Source of the DNA: Acidobacteriota bacterium
GTDB lineage: Bacteria; Actinomycetota; Acidimicrobiia; Spongiisociales; UBA5794
NCBI GenBank assembly: GCA_004356175.1
Contig: SMXV01000133.1
Coordinates: 1 to 14,108, forward strand
Direction: 5' to 3'
Length of the DNA stretch: 14,108 nt
The notes beneath the pieces were generated by a model, which had not been told where the DNA came from, ran no database searches, and saw only the letters and a list, made by a program, of their open reading frames with translations. Made by a program: the position numbers and the translations under genes. This document shows, one piece after another, positions 7,028 to 13,063 of this stretch. Numbering within the stretch: position 1 is the first letter of the stretch; each line of letters opens with the position of its first letter.

Positions 7028-7797
7028 ACTTCGCGATCGTCGGCGATCCTGTATCTCATTCGCGGTCACCTGCGTTGCACAACGCGGCGTTCGAAACACT
7101 CGGACTCGACGCGCATTTCGACTTCATGCACGTTGTTGCAAAAGAGTTTGCCAGCGTGACACGCGCGCTGCGCTCGGGAGAGCTTGACGGTGTCTCCGTC
7201 ACAATGCCGCACAAACGCACCGCCTTCGATGCCGTGAACGACCGGTCGGACACTGCTGCCTACACAGGAGCGGTCAACACGATTATCGTCGAAGGTGATC
7301 GACTCGTGGGCCATAACACGGACGTGGCAGGTGTATCGCACGCGCTCGAATCGTCCGGCGTTGATGCCGACGCACCGGTTCTTATCCTTGGCGCAGGAGG
7401 AGCTGCCGCCGCTGCTCTCAGAGCCGTTGACGGTGGCGATGTGTCGATCTCCGCGCGTGACGTGACCGCTGCCAACGAACTCGCTGCGCGCTCCGAACAT
7501 GCCGTTGGCGTCGTCCCATGGGGTGAGCCAGTAACTCTCGCGACAGTCATCAATGCCACGCCACTCGGCATGCACGGTGAAACGCTGCCACCCGGCATCA
7601 TCGAGCGGGCTGGAGCGTTGGTCGATATGACATACAGTTCGCACCATTCACCGTCGATCATGGTCGCAATCTCTCTCGGGCTTCCGTATGCCGACGGAAT
7701 CACAATGCTCGTCGGTCAAGCCGTTGAAGCGTTTGAGCTCTTCACCGGCTGCTCCGCACCGGTTGCCACTATGGAGCAGGCCGCTCGGTCGGTGTGA
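7024..7797 (+). CDS. aroE: Shikimate dehydrogenase
   Basis: AroE reduces 3-dehydroshikimate to shikimate with NADPH, step 4 of the shikimate pathway. The 257-residue product carries the substrate-binding SHSRSP (11-15 region) and LHN, VTMPHK with the catalytic Lys64, the NTD motif with Asp100, the nucleotide-binding GAGGAAAA (123-130), NATPLGM, and the C-terminal MLVGQAVEAFELFTG. The NADP-selecting NRT motif is replaced by ARD at about residues 144-146, so cofactor preference is not certain from sequence. The start is ATG 7024, overlapping the mltG TGA as ATGA. A 71-nt gap follows, with no clear terminator; GCCCT and AGGGC within it could pair weakly. Confidence 0.95.
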   Translation: MNFAIVGDPVSHSRSPALHNAAFETLGLDAHFDFMHVVAKEFASVTRALRSGELDGVSVTMPHKRTAFDAVNDRSDTAAYTGAVNTIIVEGDRLVGHNTDVAGVSHALESSGVDADAPVLILGAGGAAAAALRAVDGGDVSISARDVTAANELAARSEHAVGVVPWGEPVTLATVINATPLGMHGETLPPGIIERAGALVDMTYSSHHSPSIMVAISLGLPYADGITMLVGQAVEAFELFTGCSAPVATMEQAARSV

Positions 7798-7856
7798 TGT
7801 TCCCCGCTCATTGAACGTAGCCCTCGACGAAACAGAAGGGCCGTCGCTGTTGCGCT

Positions 7857-7868
7857 TATGCTGCGGGC
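7857..7868 (+). promoter_or_regulatory. Candidate -10 box directly before the prepilin peptidase gene
   Basis: TATGCT (7857-7862) fits TANNNT and stands 6 nt before ATG 7869. No Shine-Dalgarno precedes the ATG, and no good -35 is seen at normal spacing. This geometry suggests a leaderless transcript but is weak evidence alone. Confidence 0.35.
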
Positions 7869-8603
7869 ATGTTCATCGCCTTAGTCATATCCGCGTTGGT
7901 CGGACTGTTTGCAGCACGGTCAATCGTCGCGGAATCCGATGCCCATCGCTTCGAGCTCACCGATCGGTGGTACAACCCAACGTGCGATACCTGCACATCC
8001 ACCTTGAACGCTCTTCTTACATCGTGCACAAAGCACCGGCATCGCCAACGCCGCACGAACATCTTTGTTCTTGCCGCGACTGTCGTCCTCTCGGCCGCCC
8101 TGGCATCAGTTGCTCCAACATTGTGGGTTCTGCCTGCGTATCTTGTGTTTCTGTGGACGATGATTCTGCTCACAGTCACCGACCTCGACACCCAGCTCAT
8201 ACCGAACCGGATCCTGGGACCAGCAACTGCCGTTGGGTCAGTCCTCCTCCTTATCGGGCATCTCTTCGATACATCAGCTGGCAGTCTGACATCAGCGCTT
8301 CTCGGAGCGGTTGCCTACTTCCTCGTGATGTACCTCCTTGCCTCCGTGGTAAGGGGAGGGCTTGGTTTCGGCGACGTCAAACTCGCGTTTCTCATTGGAC
8401 TCTTCACCGGCTACTACAGCCTTGGACATGTGCTCGTGGCAGGTATCGGATCCTTTTTCATCGGCGGTGCCGTCTCGCTGATACTGCTGATTGGCAGGAA
8501 ACGGACGCGCAAAGACGCCATTCCATTTGGTCCATTCATGACGATCGCAGCGCTTCTTGCTCTCTTCATTGGGCAGGACGTACTCGACTGGTATCTGCGA
8601 TGA
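7869..8603 (+). CDS. Type IV prepilin peptidase (A24 family)
   Basis: A24 enzymes are integral membrane aspartyl peptidases that cleave, and often N-methylate, type IV pilin-like precursors. The 244-residue product has several hydrophobic helices. Catalytic aspartates are present: Asp105 in TVTDLDTQLIPN, and Asp169 in the GFGDVK motif. A C-terminal IPFGPFM block is typical. The usual cytoplasmic CxxC...CxxC zinc loop is altered to C39-x2-C42, then C53-x2-H56, with a short linker. Start ATG 7869 is the first Met of the frame. The gene lies between aroE and aroC, a position also known from mycobacteria (Rv2551c). It probably serves pili or secretion pseudopilins encoded elsewhere; no pilin gene is in the window. 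Whether it has methylase activity cannot be told. Confidence 0.9.
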   Translation: MFIALVISALVGLFAARSIVAESDAHRFELTDRWYNPTCDTCTSTLNALLTSCTKHRHRQRRTNIFVLAATVVLSAALASVAPTLWVLPAYLVFLWTMILLTVTDLDTQLIPNRILGPATAVGSVLLLIGHLFDTSAGSLTSALLGAVAYFLVMYLLASVVRGGLGFGDVKLAFLIGLFTGYYSLGHVLVAGIGSFFIGGAVSLILLIGRKRTRKDAIPFGPFMTIAALLALFIGQDVLDWYLR

Positions 8604-8631
8604 CAATTCCTCCTCCTGCAGTCCAACGCCC

Positions 8632-8645
8632 TACTCTGTGTCGTC
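8632..8645 (+). promoter_or_regulatory. Candidate -10 box directly before aroC
   Basis: TACTCT (8632-8637) fits TANNNT and is 8 nt before ATG 8646 in the 42-nt gap after the prepilin peptidase gene. The ATG has no Shine-Dalgarno; the nearby TCCTCCTCC is its complement. A leaderless aroC-aroK-aroB-efp-nusB transcript is possible; no convincing -35 was found. Confidence 0.35.
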
Positions 8646-9797
8646 ATGCTTAGATTTCTCACCTCCGGCGAGTCTCACGGTCCGGGTCTCGTCGCGACCG
8701 TCGAGGGCCTTCCCTCCGGTCTCAGTGTCACAATCGATGGCATTGGCACCGAACTGGCGCGTCGGCGCCTCGGATTCGGCCGAGGGCCACGTATGAGGCT
8801 TGAACGCGACGAGCTCGAGATCCTTGGCGGAGTGCGATTCGGAAGAACTCTCGGTGGCCCAGTGACCGTGCTTATCCGCAACTCTGAATGGGAGAAGTGG
8901 AAGGATGAGATGTCCCCACATGAGGGTGTTTCGCAGCGCATAGAAACCACACCTCGACCCGGTCACGCCGATCTTGTAGGCATGCAGAAATACGACACGC
9001 ATGACGCAAGGGACATACTTGAACGGGCATCAGCGCGCGAGACCGCGGCGAGAACGGTTGTCGGCTATCTCTCGAAGCAGCTACTCGGTGAAGTTGGTGT
9101 GTCGGTGTTCAGCCACGTCGTTGCCATTGGATCGGCCAGGATCTCCGAAGAGACCCTGCCTCAGCCTCACGACTTGCCGGCAATCGATGCCTCCGACGTG
9201 AGGGCATTCGACAAAGACGTAGAGGAGAGCATGATTTCAGAAATCAAAGCCGCCGCCGCAGATCGCGACACACTTGGGGGAGTGGTTGAAGTACTCGCGT
9301 ACGGACTCGTGCCCGGCATCGGAAGCCATGTCCACTGGGACCGCAAACTCGATGGAATGATCGCGGGAGCTCTGATGTCCATCCAAGCGATCAAAGCGGT
9401 GGAGATCGGCGACGGAAACGCTCAAGCAGCTTCACGCGGATCCCAGGCGCACGACGAAATCGTCCTCAGCTCCGGCGAGTACGCGCGGAAGAGCAACAGA
9501 GCCGGTGGGCTTGAGGGTGGGATGACAACCGGCGAGGTACTCAGGGTGAGGGCTTCAATGAAGCCGATCTCGACCTTGATGCGCCCTCTGGCCACCGTCG
9601 ATGTCGATACGAGAGAGGAAACCTCAGCGTTCAGAGAACGAAGCGACGTGTGTGCAGTTCCCGCCGCCGGTGTGGTTGCGGAGCAGATGGTTGCATATGT
9701 CCTGGCAAACGAGATGCTCCGGAAGTTTGGTGGAGACACCGTCGGCGACTTTGTCGCGAATGTGGGCACATACATGACCAGGCTGGCAGACTTCTGA
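8646..9797 (+). CDS. aroC: Chorismate synthase
   Basis: AroC converts EPSP to chorismate using reduced FMN, the last step of the shikimate pathway. The 383-residue product begins with the canonical LTSGESHGPGL, including the catalytic-site His11. It continues with RRRLGFGRGPRM and ILGGVRFGRTLGGPV, which match the longer actinobacterial form, then RPGHADL, RASARETAART, the FMN-site block SNRAGGLEGGMTTGE, KPISTL and the C-terminal ERSDVCAVPAAGVV. The start fits the family exactly. One base separates the stop from aroK, so translation is probably coupled. Identity is beyond reasonable doubt. Confidence 0.98.
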   Translation: MLRFLTSGESHGPGLVATVEGLPSGLSVTIDGIGTELARRRLGFGRGPRMRLERDELEILGGVRFGRTLGGPVTVLIRNSEWEKWKDEMSPHEGVSQRIETTPRPGHADLVGMQKYDTHDARDILERASARETAARTVVGYLSKQLLGEVGVSVFSHVVAIGSARISEETLPQPHDLPAIDASDVRAFDKDVEESMISEIKAAAADRDTLGGVVEVLAYGLVPGIGSHVHWDRKLDGMIAGALMSIQAIKAVEIGDGNAQAASRGSQAHDEIVLSSGEYARKSNRAGGLEGGMTTGEVLRVRASMKPISTLMRPLATVDVDTREETSAFRERSDVCAVPAAGVVAEQMVAYVLANEMLRKFGGDTVGDFVANVGTYMTRLADF

Positions 9798-9798
9798 C

Positions 9799-10296
9799 AT
9801 GCAACATGTGTGGCTCATAGGCATGATGGGATCAGGAAAAACGACCGTGGGCGTGACGCTCGCCGATCTGCTCGATATGCCCTTCGTCGACACCGACGCT
9901 GAAGTTGAGGCCTCGTCACAGACAACGATTCCAGAACTATTTGCCCAGGGCGAATCGGTCTTTCGAGAGATCGAATCCACTGTGATAGGCGCGCTCATAC
10001 AGGTACCGGCATCGGTCATCGCGACCGGAGGCGGTTCGGTGCTGTCACAAGACAACGTCGAACTGATGAAGCGTTCGGGAAGCATCGTCCATCTCTCCGT
10101 GGACGTACCAACTGCCGACAAACGACTGGATGGAGATGGCATGCAGACTCGCCCCCTACTGTCATCATCCACAACATCTCAGCTCCTTGAGCAGCGGCAG
10201 GCCCTCTACCTCGAAGTTTCGGACGTGACCATTGCAACGGTGGACAAGGATCCTGGCACCATTGCACAGGAGGTCGCGACATGGCTCGACATGTGA
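9799..10296 (+). CDS. aroK: Shikimate kinase
   Basis: AroK phosphorylates shikimate at O3 with ATP. The 165-residue product is of normal size and shows a P-loop GMMGSGKT (8-15), the substrate-binding DTD (31-33), FREIE with Arg57, the TGGGS block (76-80), and the lid arginine in TRPLL (Arg118). ATG 9799 begins 1 nt after the aroC stop. There is no Shine-Dalgarno close by, consistent with coupling to aroC. The 3' end overlaps aroB by 16 nt and contains the aroB ribosome binding site. Confidence 0.97.
   Translation: MQHVWLIGMMGSGKTTVGVTLADLLDMPFVDTDAEVEASSQTTIPELFAQGESVFREIESTVIGALIQVPASVIATGGGSVLSQDNVELMKRSGSIVHLSVDVPTADKRLDGDGMQTRPLLSSSTTSQLLEQRQALYLEVSDVTIATVDKDPGTIAQEVATWLDM
10268..10273 (+). 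promoter_or_regulatory. Strong Shine-Dalgarno of aroB inside aroK
   Basis: AGGAGG lies 7 nt before ATG 10281. It is the best ribosome binding site in the window and confirms the aroB start despite the 16-nt overlap with aroK. Confidence 0.75.
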
Positions 10297-11366
10297 TTTG
10301 GAACGGCGACACGCCAGTCTCGACGATTGTCGTCGGCCGCAACCTTGCCAACGAATTCGTTGAGAGAGCACTGTCAGGATCCCATCGACGTGTCGCCATT
10401 CTCACGCAGCCGCCAACCGAGAGCCTCGGGGCCACATATGCCAAGCCCCTCATTGCAGAAGGTCTCTCAGTAACCACAATGACGCTGCCGGACGGTGAAG
10501 ACGCCAAACAGCTTTCAGTTGTGGAAGATATCTACCGCTTCTTGAACACGAGCGGCTTCACCCGAAACGACCTCATTGTCGGTGTTGGCGGTGGCGCACT
10601 CACCGATGTGACGGGTTTTGTCGGTGCAACCTACCTCAGGGGTGTGCCATGCATGTACGTTGCGACAACGCTCATAGGTGCCGTCGACGCCGCGATCGGA
10701 GGTAAGACAGCAGTGAACGTAGACGGAAAGAACCTGGCAGGGGTGTTCTGTCACCCGGAGGCCGTCATGATCGATGTCGACACGATTGATCGGTTGCCAG
10801 AGAACCTCAAACGCGACGGAGCAGCTGAAGCACTCAAGACCGGCTTCATCGAAGATATGCGGATTGTCGAACTGTACGAAAGCGATGGTCTCGACAGTGA
10901 CCTCGCCGAGGTCATTGATCGGTCCGTTGCTGTCAAGGTCGCCGTTGTATCGGACGATTTCACGGAACAGGACCGGCGCGCGATCTTGAACTACGGACAC
11001 ACCGTTGGGCATGCAATCGAGTCAACAACAGGCCGAAGCCATGCCGAATCCGTCGCCATAGGTACGGTTGCTGCCGGTGCAGCGTCCGAGGCCGAGTTCT
11101 CATTCACAGGTGCGCAGCGTCAGAAGGACGTTCTGGCATCCATCGGACTGCCGGTCGAAGCTGTGGAGGACGACCCGGTTGCAATCCGTATGCAGATGAA
11201 TTCTGACAAGAAACGCGATGACGATGGGTTGCGTATGGTGTTGTTGAGGGACTTTGGCATTCCAGAGCTGGTGCACGTAACGGACGCTACCGTACGTGCA
11301 GCATTCGCAGGCATCGGTCTGTCACTAGCTGTTCGCGACCTTGACACGGAGGAAGACTCGACATGA
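10281..11366 (+). CDS. aroB: 3-dehydroquinate synthase
   Basis: AroB turns DAHP into 3-dehydroquinate, step 2 of the shikimate pathway, using NAD and a divalent metal. The 361-residue product contains the NAD-binding GVGGGALTDVTGFVGATYLRG, a variant of the usual GGGVxGD block also familiar in actinobacteria, then VDAAIGGKTAVN. The metal-site residues appear as Glu183 (AAEALK), His240 (LNYGHTVGHAIE) and His254 (RSHAES, instead of the usual HGEA). NSDKKR and LRMVLLRDFG close the fold. The start is fixed by a perfect Shine-Dalgarno. The stop overlaps efp as ATGA. In mycobacteria a type II dehydroquinase gene follows aroB; here it is absent. Confidence 0.97.
   Translation: MARHVIWNGDTPVSTIVVGRNLANEFVERALSGSHRRVAILTQPPTESLGATYAKPLIAEGLSVTTMTLPDGEDAKQLSVVEDIYRFLNTSGFTRNDLIVGVGGGALTDVTGFVGATYLRGVPCMYVATTLIGAVDAAIGGKTAVNVDGKNLAGVFCHPEAVMIDVDTIDRLPENLKRDGAAEALKTGFIEDMRIVELYESDGLDSDLAEVIDRSVAVKVAVVSDDFTEQDRRAILNYGHTVGHAIESTTGRSHAESVAIGTVAAGAASEAEFSFTGAQRQKDVLASIGLPVEAVEDDPVAIRMQMNSDKKRDDDGLRMVLLRDFGIPELVHVTDATVRAAFAGIGLSLAVRDLDTEEDST
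11348..11353 (+). promoter_or_regulatory. Shine-Dalgarno of efp inside aroB
   Basis: GGAGGA lies 9 nt before ATG 11363, supporting this efp start. Confidence 0.6.
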
Positions 11367-11923
11367 TTTCGTCCAATGACGCACGACCTGGGGTTGCCCT
11401 CAACCTTCCCGAGGGACTCTTCACCGTCGTCGAGTCGCAGCATGTGAAACCGGGCAAGGGCAAGGCCTTTGTCCGCATGAAACTGAAGAACGTGCGCACC
11501 GGTGCAGTGATCGATAGAACGTTTCGCGGCGGCGAGAACCTCAAGAAGGCAACAATCGATCGGAGAGACTTTACGTTCCTCTACAAGGACGATCTCGGCT
11601 TCAACTTCATGGATGGTGAGACCTTTGAACAGATATCTGTGTCCGACGAACTCGTCGGCGACAGGGCTGAGTTCATGCCTGACGGCATGGTCATCCGACT
11701 CGCAATGTTTGAGGACACGCCGGTCGACCTTGACCTTCCTGCGTCTGTCGAACTTGAGGTCACGTTTGCGGAACCAGGAGTGAAGGGTGACAGAGTGTCG
11801 GGTGCGACGAAACCAGTGACTCTCTCAACAGGAAAGGTGGTCAACGTGCCGTTGTTCGTCGAAGAGGGAGACATACTCAAGGTCGACACGCGGACGGGTG
11901 ACTACATCACGCGAGTCTCGTGA
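11363..11923 (+). CDS. efp: Translation elongation factor P
   Basis: EF-P enters the ribosomal E site and relieves stalling at consecutive prolines. The 186-residue product has the three-domain beta-barrel pattern. The domain I loop is KPGKGKAF, with the tip lysine at residue 32, which in other lineages is beta-lysylated, rhamnosylated (as Arg) or left unmodified. Domain I runs to about 65, followed by YKDDLGFNFMDGETFEQ and the C-terminal KPVTLSTGKVVNVPLFVEEGD...VDTRTGDYITR. No EpmA or EpmB gene is near. The actinobacterial PGKGP loop is not seen; the residue after Gly33 is Lys. The stop overlaps nusB as GTGA. Confidence 0.97.
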   Translation: MISSNDARPGVALNLPEGLFTVVESQHVKPGKGKAFVRMKLKNVRTGAVIDRTFRGGENLKKATIDRRDFTFLYKDDLGFNFMDGETFEQISVSDELVGDRAEFMPDGMVIRLAMFEDTPVDLDLPASVELEVTFAEPGVKGDRVSGATKPVTLSTGKVVNVPLFVEEGDILKVDTRTGDYITRVS

Positions 11924-12435
11924 AGCAGGTTGAGGCTCGCGAACAGGCACTGACTGCTCTTTACGCCGCCGACACGCTCGACGCCGATGACATCGACACA
12001 TCCGAGATGTCCGCTCGTGCAGCCACGCTCGCGGAGTCAACATGGTCAAACCGTGAAACCATCGACCGGGCAATCGTTGCGAGCGCGTCGCACTGGCGGA
12101 TCGAACGGATGGCAGTTGTCGACAGAAACATCTTGAGGATTGGCACCTACGAGCTGAAATACATGGGGATCTCAATCGGCATTGTCATAGACGAAGCTGT
12201 TGAGCTCGCGAAGAAGTTTTCGACAGCGAAGAGTCCGGCCTTTATCAATGGGGTGCTCTCCGCGGTCGCAACAACAGACCTTCCTGAACCACCAGAACAA
12301 CCCTCCGAACGGCCTGAGGAACAGGCCGATGAGCGGGCCCATGAACAGAGCAATGAAGAAGCCTCGACGGGCCTTGACATGACAGAGTCGAACAGATCAG
12401 ATGTGGTACCATCAGATCAAACAACCGACCTTTAA
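11920..12435 (+). CDS. nusB: Transcription antitermination factor NusB with C-terminal acidic extension
   Basis: NusB binds boxA RNA with NusE (S10) and promotes antitermination on rRNA operons. The 171-residue product carries a complete NusB fold: REQALTALYAAD near the N-terminus, HWRIERMAVVDRNILRIGTYEL in two adjacent halves (about 58-79), IDEAVELAKKFS, and FINGVLSAV (108-116). After about residue 118 comes a 50-residue tail rich in Glu, Gln, Pro, Ser and Asp, built of loosely repeated (P/A)EQ and ER units; most NusB proteins end near residue 135-145. The GTG start 11920 overlaps the efp stop as GTGA. The last codons and the TAA stop (12433-12435) lie inside the PyrR-binding RNA element of the pyr operon. 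Confidence 0.94.
   Translation: MKQVEAREQALTALYAADTLDADDIDTSEMSARAATLAESTWSNRETIDRAIVASASHWRIERMAVVDRNILRIGTYELKYMGISIGIVIDEAVELAKKFSTAKSPAFINGVLSAVATTDLPEPPEQPSERPEEQADERAHEQSNEEASTGLDMTESNRSDVVPSDQTTDL
12374..12412 (+). promoter_or_regulatory. Candidate pyr operon promoter inside the end of nusB
   Basis: TACCAT (12407-12412) matches four of six -10 consensus bases and would start transcription near 12419, about ten bases before the PyrR element, as expected for an initially transcribed leader. A perfect TTGACA (12374-12379) is upstream, but the 27-nt spacing is too long for both to serve one promoter; TCAGAT (12397-12402) has the right spacing to TTGACA but is a poorer match. A promoter in this area is likely; its exact boxes are not settled. 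Confidence 0.35.
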
Positions 12436-12461
12436 CTCGGTCCTGTGAGGCCGTCAAGGAT
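12428..12461 (+). promoter_or_regulatory. PyrR-binding RNA element of the pyr operon
   Basis: The RNA has the family's hallmarks: a lower stem CCTT (12429-12432) with AAGG (12456-12459), an unpaired TAA on the 5' side, an upper stem CGG (12438-12440) with CCG (12451-12453), and the conserved apex TCC-N4-AGG (12441-12450, here TCCTGTGAGG). In Bacillus this motif controls attenuation. In mycobacteria PyrR is known to repress translation by covering the first ribosome binding site. No terminator hairpin with a T-run follows, which favours the translational mode here. The 3' arm AAGG plus A12460 is the Shine-Dalgarno of the leader ORF. Confidence 0.88.
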
Positions 12462-12464
12462 GGA

Positions 12465-12533
12465 ATGATGACAAGAGTTCAGCCGCCGTGCGTGTCGACG
12501 TACGGCATTTTCGTATTCCAGGACGCTGCATGA
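12465..12533 (+). CDS. Putative 22-codon leader ORF coupled to pyrR
   Basis: Two consecutive ATG codons (12465, 12468) open a 22-codon frame that begins MMTRVQPPCVS and ends FVFQDAA. The stop TGA (12531-12533) overlaps the pyrR start in the sequence ATGA. The Shine-Dalgarno AAGGA (12456-12460) stands 4 nt before the first and 7 nt before the second ATG and lies in the 3' arm of the PyrR-binding stem. This arrangement would let PyrR block leader translation and thereby pyrR-pyrB-pyrC by coupling. The geometry is read directly; translation and function of the peptide are inferred. It could instead be chance if pyrR starts at GTG 12488. Confidence 0.45.
   Translation: MMTRVQPPCVSTYGIFVFQDAA
12520..12523 (+). 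promoter_or_regulatory. Shine-Dalgarno deciding the pyrR start
   Basis: AGGA lies 6 nt before ATG 12530. The alternative in-frame GTG 12488 has no Shine-Dalgarno and adds 14 residues that look unlike PyrR. Confidence 0.55.
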
Positions 12534-13063
12534 GACAGGTTATGACCGCGGAGGACCTTGGTCGAGTGACTCGGCGAATTGCTCATGAAATAGTCGAGCG
12601 CAACCACGGAACGTCTCAGATCGTTGTCGTTGGCATACCTACGCGAGGTCGCCCCTTTGCTGACCGTATCGCAGCCGCCCTCTCCGACATTGAAGGATCC
12701 ACCGTTATCGCCGGAAGTCTTGACATCGGGATGTACCGTGACGACCTCGACACCCGCCCGCGCACGCGGATTGGGCCAACGACCCTGCCTGAGGCCATCG
12801 ACGGCAAGACCGTTGTCATCGTCGATGACGTGTTGTTCACCGGTCGGACCATTCGTGCGGCGCTTGACGCCCTAGCCGATCTCGGACGACCAGGGGCTGT
12901 GCAACTCGCCGTCGTCATCGACAGAGGCCATCGGCAGCTCCCGATCAGGGCTGACTTTGTTGGCAAGAACATTCCTACGGCAGTCACGGATCGCGTCTCC
13001 GTGCGGTTCCTCGAGACCGACGACGAAGAGGGCGTTTGGATCGCCAGCGACGAATCTGAATGA
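12530..13063 (+). CDS. pyrR: PyrR, pyrimidine operon regulator with uracil phosphoribosyltransferase fold
   Basis: PyrR senses UMP/UTP and PRPP and binds pyr mRNA to repress pyrimidine synthesis; many also have uracil phosphoribosyltransferase activity. With ATG 12530 the product is 177 residues, the usual length. Near the N-terminus is the signature RRIAHEIVERN (about 15-25), followed by GIPTRGRPFADRI. The PRPP-binding motif VVIVDDVLFTGRT lies at 95-107, followed by VIDRGHRQLPIRADFVGKNIPT in adjacent parts, typical of the family. Its own RNA target lies about 70-100 nt upstream, and the leader ORF stop overlaps its start codon. The pyrR stop overlaps pyrB as ATGA. The annotated start could be GTG 12488 instead (191 residues). 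Function is secure; the start is moderately so. Confidence 0.95.
   Translation: MRQVMTAEDLGRVTRRIAHEIVERNHGTSQIVVVGIPTRGRPFADRIAAALSDIEGSTVIAGSLDIGMYRDDLDTRPRTRIGPTTLPEAIDGKTVVIVDDVLFTGRTIRAALDALADLGRPGAVQLAVVIDRGHRQLPIRADFVGKNIPTAVTDRVSVRFLETDDEEGVWIASDESE

Noticed and set aside
7801..7868. Possible terminator between aroE and the prepilin peptidase gene (GCCCT/AGGGC or CGACG/CGTCG)
   Set aside because: Only 5-bp alternatives that exclude each other, with no T-run.
12488..12529. GTG 12488 as the pyrR start
   Set aside because: It has no Shine-Dalgarno, adds 14 residues unlike PyrR, and ATG 12530 has AGGA at 6 nt. Kept only as an alternative.
12436..12530. Attenuation terminator downstream of the PyrR element
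   Set aside because: No strong hairpin with a T-run was found between the element and pyrR, so translational control is preferred.
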